From Anaeromyces robustus (lineage: Eukaryota > Neocallimastigomycota > Neocallimastigomycetes > Neocallimastigales > Neocallimastigaceae): a DNA stretch of 64,000 nt. Both the position numbers and the translations under genes were made by a program. The stretch covers positions 62,001-126,000 of the forward strand of contig MCFG01000038.1 of the NCBI GenBank assembly GCA_002104895.1. The letters run 5' to 3'. The notes beneath the pieces were generated by a model. It was not told where the DNA came from and ran no database searches. It saw nothing but the letters and a program-made list of their open reading frames with translations. This document shows, piece after piece, positions 24,882 to 39,900 of the stretch. The first letter of the stretch is position 1; every line of letters starts with the position of its first letter.

Positions 24882-25904
24882 TTATTCATCGTCTTCATTT
24901 ACTAACGTTACATCTGATTGAAAGGATGATTTATTTTCTAATCCAAAATTGCATTTAAGATAAGATGTTTTATTGTATTGATTTTGTTTGTAAACTTGTT
25001 CAGTACTTGGTTCAGAATCATCAGATACTTCACTACTAGAAGAATAATCATCATAATTCTTTGGAACTTTAATATAACTGTTTCCATGTTTATTTATTGA
25101 TGATGATCTTGGTGGTTTAACAAAAGTATCCTCTGAGGTTTGCTTTTCATTCATATTTTTAATATTTAAAAAATATTTCGTTGATGGTTTATCATTATTT
25201 AACGTTGAAGTTTCATGAAGAGATGATTTTATACCATTAATAGAATATTTACTGGAGGAATAATGTTCTGGTTGGGAATAAGAACGAAGTCTAGCTCCGG
25301 CCGATTTTGGGGAAATATAATGATTTAATGGTAACTTAAGATTGGTATTACAAGAAAGGGATGAATTATTTTTGTTATTTTTTCTACCATAATATGGTAA
25401 AGCAGTTTTTGGAGTTCTTGGGGTATTAGAAATGTTATTTTCTTCTTCTTCTTCTTCGTCATCTTCTGTTTCATCTAATGTAGATAAGATAGTATATTTA
25501 TATGGATCAGAATAACGACGTGGATCAATAAATGAACCCTGATTCTTTCTACTTTTTCCACTCTTTGGTGCTGGAGTTCTACCAAAAGCTTGGAAAGAAG
25601 CATTGTTAAGTTCTAATAAAAGATCATCAATAGTTTGAGATTGTGAACTACTTTTCTTTTTATATTGACCAGTAATAATTGGTGGTGGTATTTTCTTTGT
25701 TTTATTATTTTTATTAGAAGTTTGGGTATATTGATATTGTTGAGTAAGTCTTTGAGTTTCTGATTTTAATAATTCTAATTGTTCTTGAATATTAAAGTTA
25801 TCATTATTTTGAATATTTGTTTTATTCTCTGCTTGAAGTTTTAAATTGTCTAAATTTAATAACAAATTGTTTATTAAATTTGAAGAGCTTTCCATTTTTG
25901 TCAT
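24882..25904 (-). CDS. Disordered protein with two LD-like motifs
   Basis: A single-exon gene of 340 aa; the second Met (codon 4) is an alternative start. No globular domain is recognised. Residues 11-18 (INNLLLNL) and 92-99 (IDDLLLELN) fit the paxillin LD-motif pattern, and the second closely resembles paxillin LD2 (LDRLLLELN). Residues 36-62 are likely helical and Gln-rich. Then come FIDPRRYSDPYKYT (125-138), an acidic Glu run (147-155), proline-directed NTPRTPKT (160-167) and RLRSYSQPE (205-213), which fits the 14-3-3 mode 1 pattern R-S-x-S-x-P. There is no LIM domain. A cytoskeletal or signalling adaptor is plausible, but this is inference. Exon composition is clearly coding-like compared with both flanks. 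Confidence 0.75.
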   Translation of the reverse strand: MTKMESSSNLINNLLLNLDNLKLQAENKTNIQNNDNFNIQEQLELLKSETQRLTQQYQYTQTSNKNNKTKKIPPPIITGQYKKKSSSQSQTIDDLLLELNNASFQAFGRTPAPKSGKSRKNQGSFIDPRRYSDPYKYTILSTLDETEDDEEEEEENNISNTPRTPKTALPYYGRKNNKNNSSLSCNTNLKLPLNHYISPKSAGARLRSYSQPEHYSSSKYSINGIKSSLHETSTLNNDKPSTKYFLNIKNMNEKQTSEDTFVKPPRSSSINKHGNSYIKVPKNYDDYSSSSEVSDDSEPSTEQVYKQNQYNKTSYLKCNFGLENKSSFQSDVTLVNEDDE

Positions 25905-26012
25905 TTTGATTATTTTATATATATATTTAAATTTTTAAGGTTATAATATTGTTTTGTTTTGTTTTGTTGTATATGTTATTATTTTTTTTTTTTATTCTTT
26001 TAATAATTATTC

Positions 26013-26054
<42 letters not shown>

Positions 26055-27777
26055 TTACTATTCTTTAATTATTTTTTTTTATATTCTATTAATATATATT
26101 ATTATTATTTATTTAATCACAAAGGCGATAAAATAAAAAAAAAAGAAATAAATTAAAATGTTATATTTATTTCTTTTTTCTTATTTTATTTCAATAACTT
26201 CCACTTTATTTTTCAAAATTTTCTAGCCTTTATTATTATTATTATTTTTTTCTTGTCTTTTATAGTATTTTAATAATACTATGAAATAACTATATGTTAT
26301 AGTTAAAAATATTTATAATAAAAAAATTTTTGTTAATTAAATATAATTTATTTGTTTTAATGAATTTACTATATAATTTTTTTTTCTTTTTTTTTTTCCT
26401 TTTTTTCTACATAAAACATTTAAATTAATATTAAAAAAAATATGTACCTTTTTTAATTTTATAAAAATTATTTTACAAAATTCTTTTTAAAAATTTCAAA
26501 AAAAAATACTTCTTTAATTATTTTTTATTTTATTTTTAAATTTTCAAAAAAATTAAAATTATCACTGGAAAATTTAATATTTATATATGAATTTTTTTTC
26601 AAATATATAAAAAAATTTCTTATGATATAAAATATAATAAAAAAAGTACTTAATATAAATATATTATAAATTATAAATTATATATATAGCTTAACAATAT
26701 AAAAACTATTTATATTTGAATATTATTCTATTATTTATGGTTATATTTATTATTTATATTTACATTACATTGTAATATATTATTTATTATAAATATTATA
26801 TGTCTCTTTATTATTAATCAATTTATTTACATTTAACATATAATATATAAATAATATATGTCATTATATATTATTTATATGTCCTATTTATTTGATAATC
26901 ATTTATATATATATTATCAATGGTATTTAATTAAATAAATAATATAATAATTATATAAAATAAATAAATAAATAAATAAAAGAAATAAATAAATAAAAAA
27001 AATTTTTTATATATATTTAAAGTTTTGAAAAAAATGATAATAGTAATAAAAAAAATAATTATATAATAAGCTTAGATAATACATTTTTAATAATTAATTA
27101 AATTAATTATTTATTTATATAAAACTTTATTGATTACAAAATGTTGAAAATAATTAAAATTTATTGGTATGCTGATAATTATTTTTTTATTTATTTAATT
27201 TATTATTATTTATGCTACTAATATAAAATTGCCTATAATTAGAACGATTAGAATAAATTAATTATATTAAATATTTTATATAAGGAATATACATTAGAAT
27301 ATATATAACTAAATTAGTCACATATATTATTTTATATTATTATACATATTATAATACATTGGTTTTATATTAAATTAATTATTTATATCTACTTTTAATA
27401 TATTATATTTAATGTAATACAAAAAAAATATTAAAAGTATTCTTTTTTAAAACACCAAAAGTAATTATTAAATTATTATTAAAAAAAAAAAAAAAAAAAA
27501 AAAAAGAATAAATAAATAAATATATTATAAATAAAATAATAAATATTTACAAATAAATAAATAATTAATTAATGATACAATTTAATATTTAATAGTAATA
27601 AATAAATAATTATGATATAATAATTACTTTTATTATTTTTTATTATTAACTAGAAAAAAATAATAATAATAATAATAATAATAATTATAATAAAATAATT
27701 AATATTAAAAAAAAAAAAAAGAACAATTTTTGGCTACATCATAATTAATATTACACTATAAAATTTTTATTATATTA

Positions 27778-27788
27778 TTTATTTATTT

Positions 27789-27828
<40 letters not shown>

Positions 27829-27835
27829 TTTGTTA
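27778..27835. repeat. TTTA microsatellite
   Basis: A run of TTTA units with one or two interruptions. Confidence 0.85.
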
Positions 27836-29757
27836 TTTATTTATTTTATATATTTAAATATTATATATATGTATAATTTTTTTTTCTTACCTAATGTTTA
27901 AAACTATACATTTATTTTTTTAATAAATGATTATCTAATAATAATAATGATATTTATAATTAACTAGATATTATTTCAAATAAGAAGATTCAATATGAAA
28001 TATAATCTATTATCTATTATTTAAATAATGTTATTAATAAATATTATTAGAAAAAATTTAATATTAATAGAAAAAAAATTATTATTATAATTGTATCAAA
28101 AAAAAAATTATACACAAAATAAAAAAGGAGAATGAAATAAAAAATGCAATTAATTATTAATTTATATAATTATTGATCTTATAATTTTTTTTTAGGTATT
28201 TTTTTTTTTTGTATAGTATTGATTTATCATTTAATAAATTTGATTTATTAATATTTATTAATTATTTTTTTAATAATCTTTCAATTATTAAATCATTATT
28301 AAATGTTTAATTATTTTATTATATGATATTATATTAAATCTTTAAATCTTCTGTATAAAAAAGATTACTAATTGATATTCAGAAAAGAATATAAAAAATA
28401 AAAATAAAAAAGAAATAATTATTGATTAAAAAAAATAATAGTATAGTATATATAAATTTATATATATATATATTATTGTATATTTAGTTTCTAATTGTCT
28501 TGTTTTGTTTATTTATTTATTATCATAAATAATAGTAGAGTAAATTTTAGAGTGATACAAAAAATAAAAAATTTTTGAAATGAAAATATAATAAAAATAA
28601 AAAATAAATAAAGATTAAGATAAGATGATATATATTAAATAATTATACTTATTATTATTAATGATGGGACATAAACTATTTAAAAGAGAAAAAAAAAAAG
28701 AAATAAAAAGAAAAAAAAAAAGAAACTGTAACAAATTTAAAAATAATAATAAAAATAAAATATTTTAAAAAGCCAAGTAAATCCAATTCATTTTTGTGGC
28801 AATTTCTACAGTATTTATTAATTGTTTGAGTTTTTGTTTAATTTTTCATAAATAAGATTTGAAAGTTTAATATATTGATGATGATCACATGACAACATAG
28901 ATTTATTTTTTTATATTGTTTTTATTATTAAAATATTAATTCTATACAAAATTAATGTAAATCCAATATTTCACAATAGAAAATCAGTTTATGGTATATT
29001 GTTTTTTATTGTTATGATTAATATATTTTTATATTAATTATTAGTTACCTTTAAATAAATTTTCAACTATTAATTATTATTATTATTATTATTATAATTG
29101 AAATAATAATAATAATAATAATCACCTTTTTTTTTTTATAATATATACTTTTTAATATTATTGATTATTAAATTAAATAATTATTGATTATATGTGATAC
29201 TAAATATTATTTATTTATCATAAATAATCAATAATCAAAGCAAAAAAATTTTTTTTTCGTTTTGAATAAGCATTATCAACAATAGAAATAAAATTTAATA
29301 AATGAAACTAATACAATAAAATAATTAATGTAAAATTTTTTTTTAATTTCTACTTCAACTTTTTTTTTAAAAAAAAAAAAACAACCTCATAAAAATATTA
29401 AAAGTATTAATAACTATCAAAACTGAAATGAAATAAATAATTAATAATTTATATTCATATATATATATATTCTTTTTTTTCTTTCTTAATTACAAATCGA
29501 AAAGAGATAATAATAATTTATATAATTCATTGAATAATATTTAAAATAAAAAAAATTCTTTTTAGAATTTTATGGGATATTCCAAGATATAAATATAAAA
29601 TAAAATACATATAAATATAAATACCTATAATTTAATGACATTATTATCTTTTTATTTTAATTGTTGGCTGTTATTATATTTTTAATAAGGTGATAAAACT
29701 GAACTCTTTTTAAGAATGAAATTGTAAAAATTATTGTAAATATATAAAAAATATTTA

Positions 29758-29973
29758 GCATTTTTCATGGACTTTCCATATATAAAATAAAAAATTTTAT
29801 TTTATTTTTCAATATATACATTCTAATATATTATAAATATAATATTAATATATTAATATATATATTATTAATATATTAAAAGATATTATATAATATATTA
29901 GAATATAAATATTGAAAAATAAAAAAAAAATAAAAAAAAAAGCATTCATGAAATAATATTTTATCAAAAATGC
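29758..29973. mobile_element. Possible MITE (nested inverted repeats)
   Basis: Arms at 29802-29835 and 29889-29922 are complementary at 32 of 34 positions (core TTTTTCAATAT and TTCTAATATATTATA). Outside them, GCATTTTT (29758-29765) and AAAAATGC (29966-29973) form an outer 8-bp pair. The roughly 216-bp size, noncoding interior and terminal inverted repeats resemble a MITE. No clear target-site duplication is visible, so a plain hairpin is possible. Confidence 0.4.
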
Positions 29974-31499
29974 ACTTTTTTAATATTTGATCTTTTTTTT
30001 TTTTTTTTCATATATATATTCTATATCAACTCTATATAATTTATTATTGGTGTCATATATAATATACATTCAATTATTAAAAATAATTATTGATATTATA
30101 TATATATATTAATTCTAAATTTAAATGAAAATTTCCCATATATCTTATACAAAAAGTTATAATAACCAAGTTAAAACAATAATATTTAGTTATGATGAAT
30201 ATTTAACATTATTATTATTATTATATAATAAAATTTTAATAATATATTTATTATAATATATAATAAAAATATTGAAATTTGTAAAAAGAAATAATTGTTT
30301 TCAGAAAAATATTTTAAATATGTCGTAGAAAAACAATAAAAAATAATAATAAAAATTTTAATAATAAAAATTATAATAATGAATATAAAATAAATTTCAA
30401 TTAGAATAATAATATAATTTTTTTATTATAACTAAAAATGACAATGGTTAATAATTATTTATATTTATTTATTAGGATAAATATAAACATTGGGCTACAT
30501 TTTTATATATATGAATATTTTTTTTTTATCAATAAAAATTTTTATTTTTTAATTTATAGATTTATATATATTAAAATATATTATTAATATATTTTAATAA
30601 TATTACTTATATATATTACTATTATAATTTTTAATATATTAATATTATTTATTGAAATAAACTAGATATATATTAAAATGAAAAATTTTCAAATTTTCGA
30701 TTGATTTATCATTTTTAAAAATATTTAAATATTTCTGCGAAGTCAAACAGTCAAAATAGAAACAAAAAAAATTATTATTTTTAATAAATATCATACCATA
30801 GAGTATAAAAATTACATATAAAAAGTATAAGATGTAATGATGTAATGATGTAATGATTATTTATTTATTTTTTTAATTAAACTGATAATGTCTTTTATAA
30901 AGAATGCAACTTTTTTATTTCTTTTTTTTTTTATTATCATTATCATATTTTTACCTATGATAATGATAGATACTGTGATAGATTAATTTCCTTTCATTAT
31001 TTTTATAAAAAAATGAAAAAAAGCAAATGATATATATTTCATATTATGATAAATTAGTAATTAAGTCTATAGGATTACTTTAAAACTTATCTTTTAATTC
31101 ATTAATAAATAATTAATCATCTAATTACTAATATATATATACAAAGATAATAATTTAAAAAAATTAAATTTTATTAATCTTTATTCCAATTAAATAAAGA
31201 AATAATTAATAAAATATTTTATGATATATCACATTTATTATCACAAAAATACTAGAACACTTTAACTTTAAAACTTTATAATTTATGTACTGTTATAACA
31301 TGTATCATAAGAAATTAATAATAATAATAATAATGATGCTAATAATGATAATAATAATAAAAACTATAATCAATAAAATTATAGTAAAAATTTAATTAGA
31401 TTGTAACTAATTTTAACTATCATCACTTGGACAAAATATAAAAAAATGGTTAAAATATAAAACTTTAAATATTATTATTACAATTTTTATTATTATTAA

Positions 31500-31700
31500 T
31501 TATTAATAATTTTTTAAATATTTATTATTATTATTTAATAATTATTATTATATTATTTATTATTATATATTATTATATTTTATTTAATATTATATTATTA
31601 TTTATTATTTATTATTATATATTATTATATTTTATTTAATATTATATTATTATTTATTATTTATTATTATATATTATTATTATTTATTAATATTACATAT
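31500..31700. repeat. AT-rich tandem repeat, period 52
   Basis: Two near-identical 52-bp units (31561-31612, 31613-31664), each containing TATTTAATATTATATTATTA, within a wider ATT-rich tract. Confidence 0.7.
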
Positions 31701-34182
31701 TATTAATTATTAAATATTATTTTTATTTTATTATTATTATCTTTTAATATAATTTATATTTTCCAATAATAATGAATATTAATATTATTTTTTGTATCAC
31801 CAAAATTATTCTTACTTATTTTTAATACAATATTTATATACTTAATAATATATTGAATGTGGCATTATTTTAATATCATATATAATATATAATAAATATA
31901 TTATTTAATTTTTATGATATATATTTAATATATAATAAATATATTGAATAATATATATTATGAATAATCTTTAGTTATAAAAACAATATATATAATAATA
32001 TAAAATAATATAAAAATATTATAATAAAAAAAAAAAAACTTGAAAAATACTTAAAAAATGCCTTAATAAATTAATATTTTATTTTAATTAATATAATTTA
32101 ATACATATATAAATTTATTAGAATAAATAAAATTTATATTATAAATATATTTGACCATATATTTTTTATTAATTTTTATTATATTGATATTTAATGGGGA
32201 TATTTAATATATTATTAATATTATAATATATATATTAATCTTTGAATTTTTTTTTTTAATTATTATTGATTAATTTATAAATCAAATCTTATAATTTAAA
32301 CGGCATATTTGGTTTCTTTTTTTTTTTTTTTTTTTTTATTTTATTATTCCCTTTTTTTTTCTTTCAATAAGAGTAATAATATTAAATCATTATTAATTGT
32401 TTTAGCTATTAATTTGTATATTGTTATGATAGAACATCTTATTATTATTTATTATTATTGATTGTTTTTTTTTTTGTTTATTATTATTATAATAGCTTTT
32501 ACAATAGTTTTTTTTTATTATTATTATTAAATTAATGAAAATGAGACTCTTTTTTTTTTATTGATTTGTTTATTTAATACTTTAACAATATTTATTAATA
32601 ATAATTGTTTTTTTCTTTCTTTTTTTTTTTTTTTTCATTAAAAAAAAAATTGTTTCATTTATTAAATGTATACTTTTAATTATTATTTTTTTTTAATAAT
32701 GATGATGGATTATTTTAATTATTTTATTTAATAATTAACACCATTTAATTTTTATTTAATATGATGATTTAATTAGTCCTTGTTACACATCGTACTTTCA
32801 TAATTTTTAATTTTTTACTTTAAATTTAATTTTTTTCTTTAAGTACCATAATATTAATGAAAAAATTAATACTTTATTCAATATATAAGTAATTATTATA
32901 CATTACATTATATATTAATGTTAATTCACATTTATATATTTCTATGAAGTATATATAAAGAAAGAAAAAAAAATTAACTATCCTAAAAAAAATATATGTA
33001 ATCTTCTTTTGAAGTAATGTATTCTAAATATGAATTAAAATAGGCTTTCTTTTTCATTTATTTTATTTGTTCATTATAATATTATAATAAGATTAATTTT
33101 TGAATCTAACTATTATTAACTTTATATTTAAATTAAAATATATAAAAAAATAAATATATAAATATATAAATAAATAAATAATGAAAAATAATACATAAAA
33201 ATAACAAATAGTTAATTCACTATATATCAAAATAATCTATTAATGTTTTATAGATTTATTTATTTATTTTTTTTTTTTTTTTTTTAAAAAAATTTTTTTT
33301 CCTCTTCAGCTTGATTACCAATAAAAAAATGAATAGCAAACGAAAAAAAAAATATTTTAAATTGGTTAAATTAAAACGGTAAAATTTTTTTCCGTAAAAC
33401 TATAATATCTATTATCTTATATTTATATTTATAGGTAAAAGACAAATAGGTATTTACATAAAAGGAAATTTAAAGCTTCTTTTTTTTTATAAAAAAAATA
33501 TATATATATACATAAAAAATAAAACATAAAACGTTTTAAAAAAAAATAAAATATTAATTCCTAAAAATTAATATAATAAGAAAATAAGTATTAAATTATT
33601 ATAATATAATAAATAAAAGAATAAAAGAATAAAAAAGAATAAAAAAAGAAACAAAAAAAAATTAAAAATTAATAAATAAAAAAAATTTTTTTTTTCTTCT
33701 GATTAGTAATTTTGTACTCAAATAAAATATATTTAAATTTAATATATCTTTTTTAAGATAAATTAAAAAAAGTTTTTTTTATTAAAGTTTTATATCTTGG
33801 TCCATTTTTTACTTTTTCTTTTTCTTTTTCTTTTTTTTTTTTTAATTTTTATTTACATTATTAAAATTAAAAATAATGTAAAATAAATAATAAATTAATT
33901 TTAAAAAGAAAGAAAAAAAAAAGCTTTTTTTTTATTACTTTCCTTTTTAAAATTGTCTAGACTTTTTTTTAAAAAAGATATATATATTTTATTCAATATT
34001 AAAAAAAGTAAAAAAAATTATATTAATAATTAGGAATAAATACCTATTAAAGCTCTATCATAATTTAAATTTAAATTTAAATTTAAATTTATTAAAAGCA
34101 AATTTCACAATACCTGAATACATTGGTTTATCAAACACTTGTAACTAATTTTTTTAATATTATATTATATAAAAAATTGTAA

Positions 34183-34222
34183 AAAATATTATGGCTAAGA
34201 TTTATCTTAGCCATAATATTTT
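34183..34222. repeat. Perfect 18-bp hairpin with 4-base loop
   Basis: The arm AAAATATTATGGCTAAGA (34183-34200) pairs perfectly with 34205-34222 around TTTA. The GGCTAAGA core makes chance unlikely in this background. There is no neighbouring gene. Confidence 0.85.
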
Positions 34223-36137
34223 CTTTCATTTCTAATTAAAACTTAAAACATAATATAAATAAATTAATAAATAATAAATAATAAATAATATATAATATAT
34301 AATCAATTAATTATTTATTGTTAATTATTTATTATTTGTTATTAATATTGAATATAAACAATAAAAAATTTTATATTATTTTTTTTTTTTTTTTTGTAAA
34401 AATGGAATATTAAAATTATTGTAATACAAAACTACAAAATGAATAATGTCAGAATTATTAAACTAATAAAAAAATTAATTTTATATCAATATATTACTTC
34501 AATATATTATAAATATATTTATATTTATTATTCAATTAATTTTAATATATAATATTTATATAAATATTATATATTGTAATTTATATGTAAATTATAATTA
34601 TTGGTAAAATTAATTTAATTATTAAATGAATATATTTTTTTTATATAATATTTATATAAATATTATTTTTACACTTGTCAAACAAAAAAATATAAAAATA
34701 TTAAATAATATTAATATTAAAAGATGGGTTATATACCAGATGATTTGCAATATTAATAATAGTTTTATATAACATTATTATTTAAATAATATTATTAATA
34801 GTGTAACAAATAAAAAAAAAAACATATGAATAAATGTATGACATAACTAATAAAGCTTAATAATTAAATCAACCATTTTAACAATAAAAGTAATCTTTCA
34901 ATTATTTTATTTTATAATTCTTTTATAAATATATATATATTATTATAACATATCATTCAAAAAGAAAATTAAAAAAAAATAATCGGAATAAATTCAGAAA
35001 AATGTTGTAATAATGGAATAATCATTCATTTTATACATTATTATATGCTATTAAATATTTTTCTATTAAAATAATATATTATTAATATATATCCAATAAT
35101 AAATTTATATATATAATTTTTTATAATATATATAATAAAAATATATATTAATATATAATATATAATATATAAATATTAAAAAAATAAATAAAATATAAAT
35201 AAAAATAAATAAAAAAATTTTTTTAATAGAATTTTTCCTTTTTTGTATTAATCTAACTATTATAATTTGAGGACATATTACATAATACTAAAAAAAAGGT
35301 GTTATTTTATTTATAATTATATATAAAAATTGTGGAGTTTATAATAATATAAATAATCATAAATTAATTATTAATTATAAATAATTATATCTTATCTTTA
35401 TTATAATAATATAATAATAATAAAAAAAAAAAGTATCTAAATAAATGAAAGAAAAAAAAAAAAAAAAGAATAATCCATCCTTATTTTTTTTTTGTGATCA
35501 CACCATAAATTTAATTAATATTTTTTTATTTTTATTATATTATTATTATATTTTTATTTCTTTTCTTCTAAATAATAAAATAAATTCTTTTATATATATA
35601 ATGAATACTGAATTGAATTAATTTATAAATATAATGATAGACTTTTTTATTAGAGAAATCTTATGATATAGAAAAAAAAATAAATTAAAAAAAAAAAAAA
35701 AAAAACATTTTTATACATATAATTATATATTAATAAAAATAAATAAATAATTTATATTTATATTTATATTTATATTTATATTATATTACATTTTATTATA
35801 CTAATGTTGAATCATCAATAAACATATATAACATAACATTCATAACATTAATATTAATATTAATATTAATATTAGTTCTTTGTTTGTTTATCTTCTTTCT
35901 ATTTATTATTTATTATTTATTTATTTTTTTTAAAAAAAATAATAATAATATAAATAAAAAGGAAAAAAAAATTATTTATAATATTAACCTATATAGTAAA
36001 TATTAGAAATTATAAGATATATTGAAATCAGGAGATGTTTTCTCTTTTCTTATTCTTTCAAATATAATTTTTATTTTTATACATCTTTTCTATATTATTT
36101 TCCCATTAAAATAATGATATTAGTATAAACAATTATG

Positions 36138-36174
<37 letters not shown>

Positions 36175-36825
36175 CATCTTTGTAATTATTTTTTTTTCTA
36201 GAAGTTAATTATACTATATTTATATATAATATAATTAATAAATAGTAATAATAATAATAATAATTTTTATTAATCAAATGATTTAAATATAGTTTAATAA
36301 TAATAAAATGTTGAACTATTAAAACTAATTAAATTTTAATTAGTTTCATATTTTTATATTTTATTTTTTATTATTTTTTTATTTATCCATTATGAACTTT
36401 TTTTAAGTTTTTCGTTTTTTGTTTTTGTTTATATTTTAAGATTTGGGGATGATATAAAATAAATAATAATAATAAAACATAATAAATAATAATAAATAAT
36501 AATAAATAATAATTAATAATAATAAATAATAATAAAACATAATTATCAATTTATATTAATTTTAATTATTCTTATTTTTATTAGAATTTAAAAAACTACT
36601 AAAAAAAACAACAACAACAAATAATAACAAAAAATAAAAACATTAAATAATGCATAAATTAAAATTCTTTTTTTTTTTTAAGTAAATCTTATTTATATTT
36701 CATTTTATTTTATTTTATTTTGTTTTATTATGTTTTTTTGTTTTAGCTTGTTATTATCATTAATGAATTAATAAAAGTATTATAAAAAAGTCAAAAGATT
36801 TTAGTATTTTAAACAATTATATTTA

Positions 36826-36918
36826 ATGAAATTACTTTTAAAAGTAATAGTTATAGTAAAATATATTATCTTGCTTGTCATTTCATTAAAAATATTTTTT
36901 GTTTTGTATAAGGAATAA
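36826..36918 (+). CDS. Very tentative hydrophobic short ORF
   Basis: ATG to TAA encodes 30 residues starting MKLLLKVIVIVKYIILLV, wholly hydrophobic, like a signal peptide or a single membrane segment. A/T-rich DNA produces such frames by chance, and there is no family match or splice evidence. Listed only because it is complete and isolated. Confidence 0.12.
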   Translation: MKLLLKVIVIVKYIILLVISLKIFFVLYKE

Positions 36919-39900
36919 TAATAAAGTTTCACATGCAGAATTTTAATATTATTATTTTTTTTTTATTAAAACAAAAACAAAAAAAATAATAATATTTTGT
37001 ATACCTATCGGAAATAATTAAGAATTAGTTTAATTAAAAGAATATACAAATTAAAATTATAAAATAAAAAAGGTAAAAGCCTATACTTGATACAATTATT
37101 TGTAATAATTAAAGTAATAAAAAAAAATATTTAAATATAATAGTAAAATGTAAAATGTAATAATTATTTATTCATTGATTTATTGATTTATTTATATATT
37201 ACTTAATTTTAATAAAAAATTAAATCAATAAAATCAATTTATTAAGTCAATAAAACAAAAATAATAATTTTTTATAATCTATTGGTTGTAAAGTGTTTAT
37301 TTACTGATATTAAAATATATACATATATATATATTTCTTTTGAAATGATTATTTAATACAGAAAACTAATTGAAAACAAAATAAAGTAAAGAAAAAAAAA
37401 ACATAAACATAAAGAAAATAATTGAAGAAAATAATATTACAAAAAAATATATATATAGTTTTATTAATTAAATTAATTATTCATAATTATTCATTTTATT
37501 ATTTTTATTAATTATTCATAAAAAAAACAAAATATGAAAAAGAAATAATTAATTCTTTTCCTTTCTTTTTTTTTTTTATTCTTCTTTTGTATTTCTATTT
37601 TGTATTTGTATTATAGAAAAATTTAATTACGTTCCAATTAAATTTATAGAAAATTAAATTAAAAAGAAATAATTTGTTTTATTTTAGTACTTTTTTTTTC
37701 TATGATAAATATTAACACTATAATAGAAGATAATACAAAAAAAGACAAAAAAAAAATACAAAAATATTAATACTATAATAAAATTTTAAAACCTAACTAA
37801 TTATTATTTATTAAACTTTTTTTTGTATTTTAATTTTATTTATTAGGTTATATAATATATATTTATATTTATTATATGATATAACTATATATGTTAATAT
37901 ATAAAAATAAATTATAAATTATAATATAATAATTGATGATGTAATACAATTGAAAAAAAAAAAAAAAAACACTTTTTTTTTTTATTATTACATTGCATAC
38001 AAATTGGCTATTACTTATTTCTTCAATTTCATTGGATAATATTCAAATAAATAAAAAAAATGTTCAGTTTTTTCTTTTTATTCTTTTTTTATATATTTTA
38101 ATATCTTCAAATTTTAATTATTATCTTTTAAATATATCTTTAACTTTAATTATTATTTTTTTAAAATAGTTAACTTTAATTATTAATAAATTAACAAAAT
38201 AATTTTTAAAAAATATTAATATATCAATATATATTTAAACAAATCATTTTGAATATTACACATTATTATAAATAAAAAAAAAAAATAATTGAAATATTAA
38301 TAAAAATGTTGACAAAAAATTTCTATTTTTTTTTTTTAATTTAATTTGAAATATTAATAATTTTATTATTATTTTTTTTCTTGAAAATGATTTTAATAAA
38401 AATATGATACATAAAATAAATTAAATAAATATTATATACATTTTATATTATAATTATACATTATATATTATACCGTATATTATAAATTAAATATACCCAC
38501 ATAAAAAAGAAAAATTAAATGAATTGAATTAGCATATAAGATAATATAATATAATAATATAATTATAATAATATTACTTATAAAAATTATGTTATATAAT
38601 AATTAGATAAAAAAAAAAATGTTATACAATAATTTTTTAAAGTAAAAAAAAAAAAATGATATGCAATTAACAATAATTATTTTTTTTAATGTATATAATT
38701 AATTATTAATTAAATAAATAATAAGCATATAAAATGATTTATGAAATAATGAAATAAATAATAATATATAATAATATATAAAAAAAAAAAGGCATATCAT
38801 TTATAAATACATTCATAATAATAAATCGCAAAATGATATACAGTATTAATAATTAATCAAAAAATGATATATAACTCTATATAATTGTTATTATTATTAT
38901 TATTCATATTATATTATATAATATATAAAAAATTACACTAAAAGATGATAAATTTATTATAAATAAATGATGATTAATTAGTTTAAATAATTCATTTTAT
39001 TATATAATTTATTTTATATTCCTTTATATATTATATTTATGATTTAATTATTTTATAAATTTAATTCCATACATTTATAGTAATATAATACATAATAGAT
39101 ATAACATACATATAATTCTTTATATTTATTATGTATTATTATATTACTATACTATTTGTTAGGTATTTTGAAATTAACCATTTATAGATATATTGTTTTT
39201 AAATGATATGTTTCATATTTTAATCGTTTTCTTCTTTTTTATTATTTTCTTACTTATTATAAACACTTTATTTTTTATTTGTTATCTTTCTCTTTTTAGT
39301 ATTTATGATTATGCACTAATAAAATAAGAAACATGGCTTTGTAAATTAAAAAAAATATATATATATAAACGTTTAATAAATGATTATATTAAATAATAAA
39401 ATATAATACTATTTTTTAATATTACTTTTTTGTTTTGCTTTTTTTTTTATTTTTATTAAATAATTTTATTAATTATATTTTTATTAAAAGAATTATATTT
39501 CATTTGTATATTATTTTTTTATTTTATTATTATTATGTTATTTTTTTTATTTTTGTTTTTATTTTCTTATTTGCCATCATAACTATTAATATTCTAACAA
39601 TAACAATAACATAATTAAATATTAAATATATTATTAATATATTTATTATTATTATTATTATTATTTTTTGATATTTTTACTAAATAATTTTATACTTAAA
39701 ATTAATTTTCTTATTTATTCATTATTCATTATTCATTAGTTTATCAATGTATAAATTGTGAAACTTTTTTAATAATTTATATTAATTAATTTAATAAATT
39801 ATTTAATAATTAATAAATATTAAGATTTATTTTATTTTTTATATTTTTTTATGTTTTTCCTCTATTCAAGTCATGTCATAATAAATAGTCATAATAATAT

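Noticed and set aside
32988-33022. Short minus-strand frame beginning KKKAYFNSYLEYIT
   Set aside because: Only 24 codons with weak composition signal; too little to call even as a fossil.
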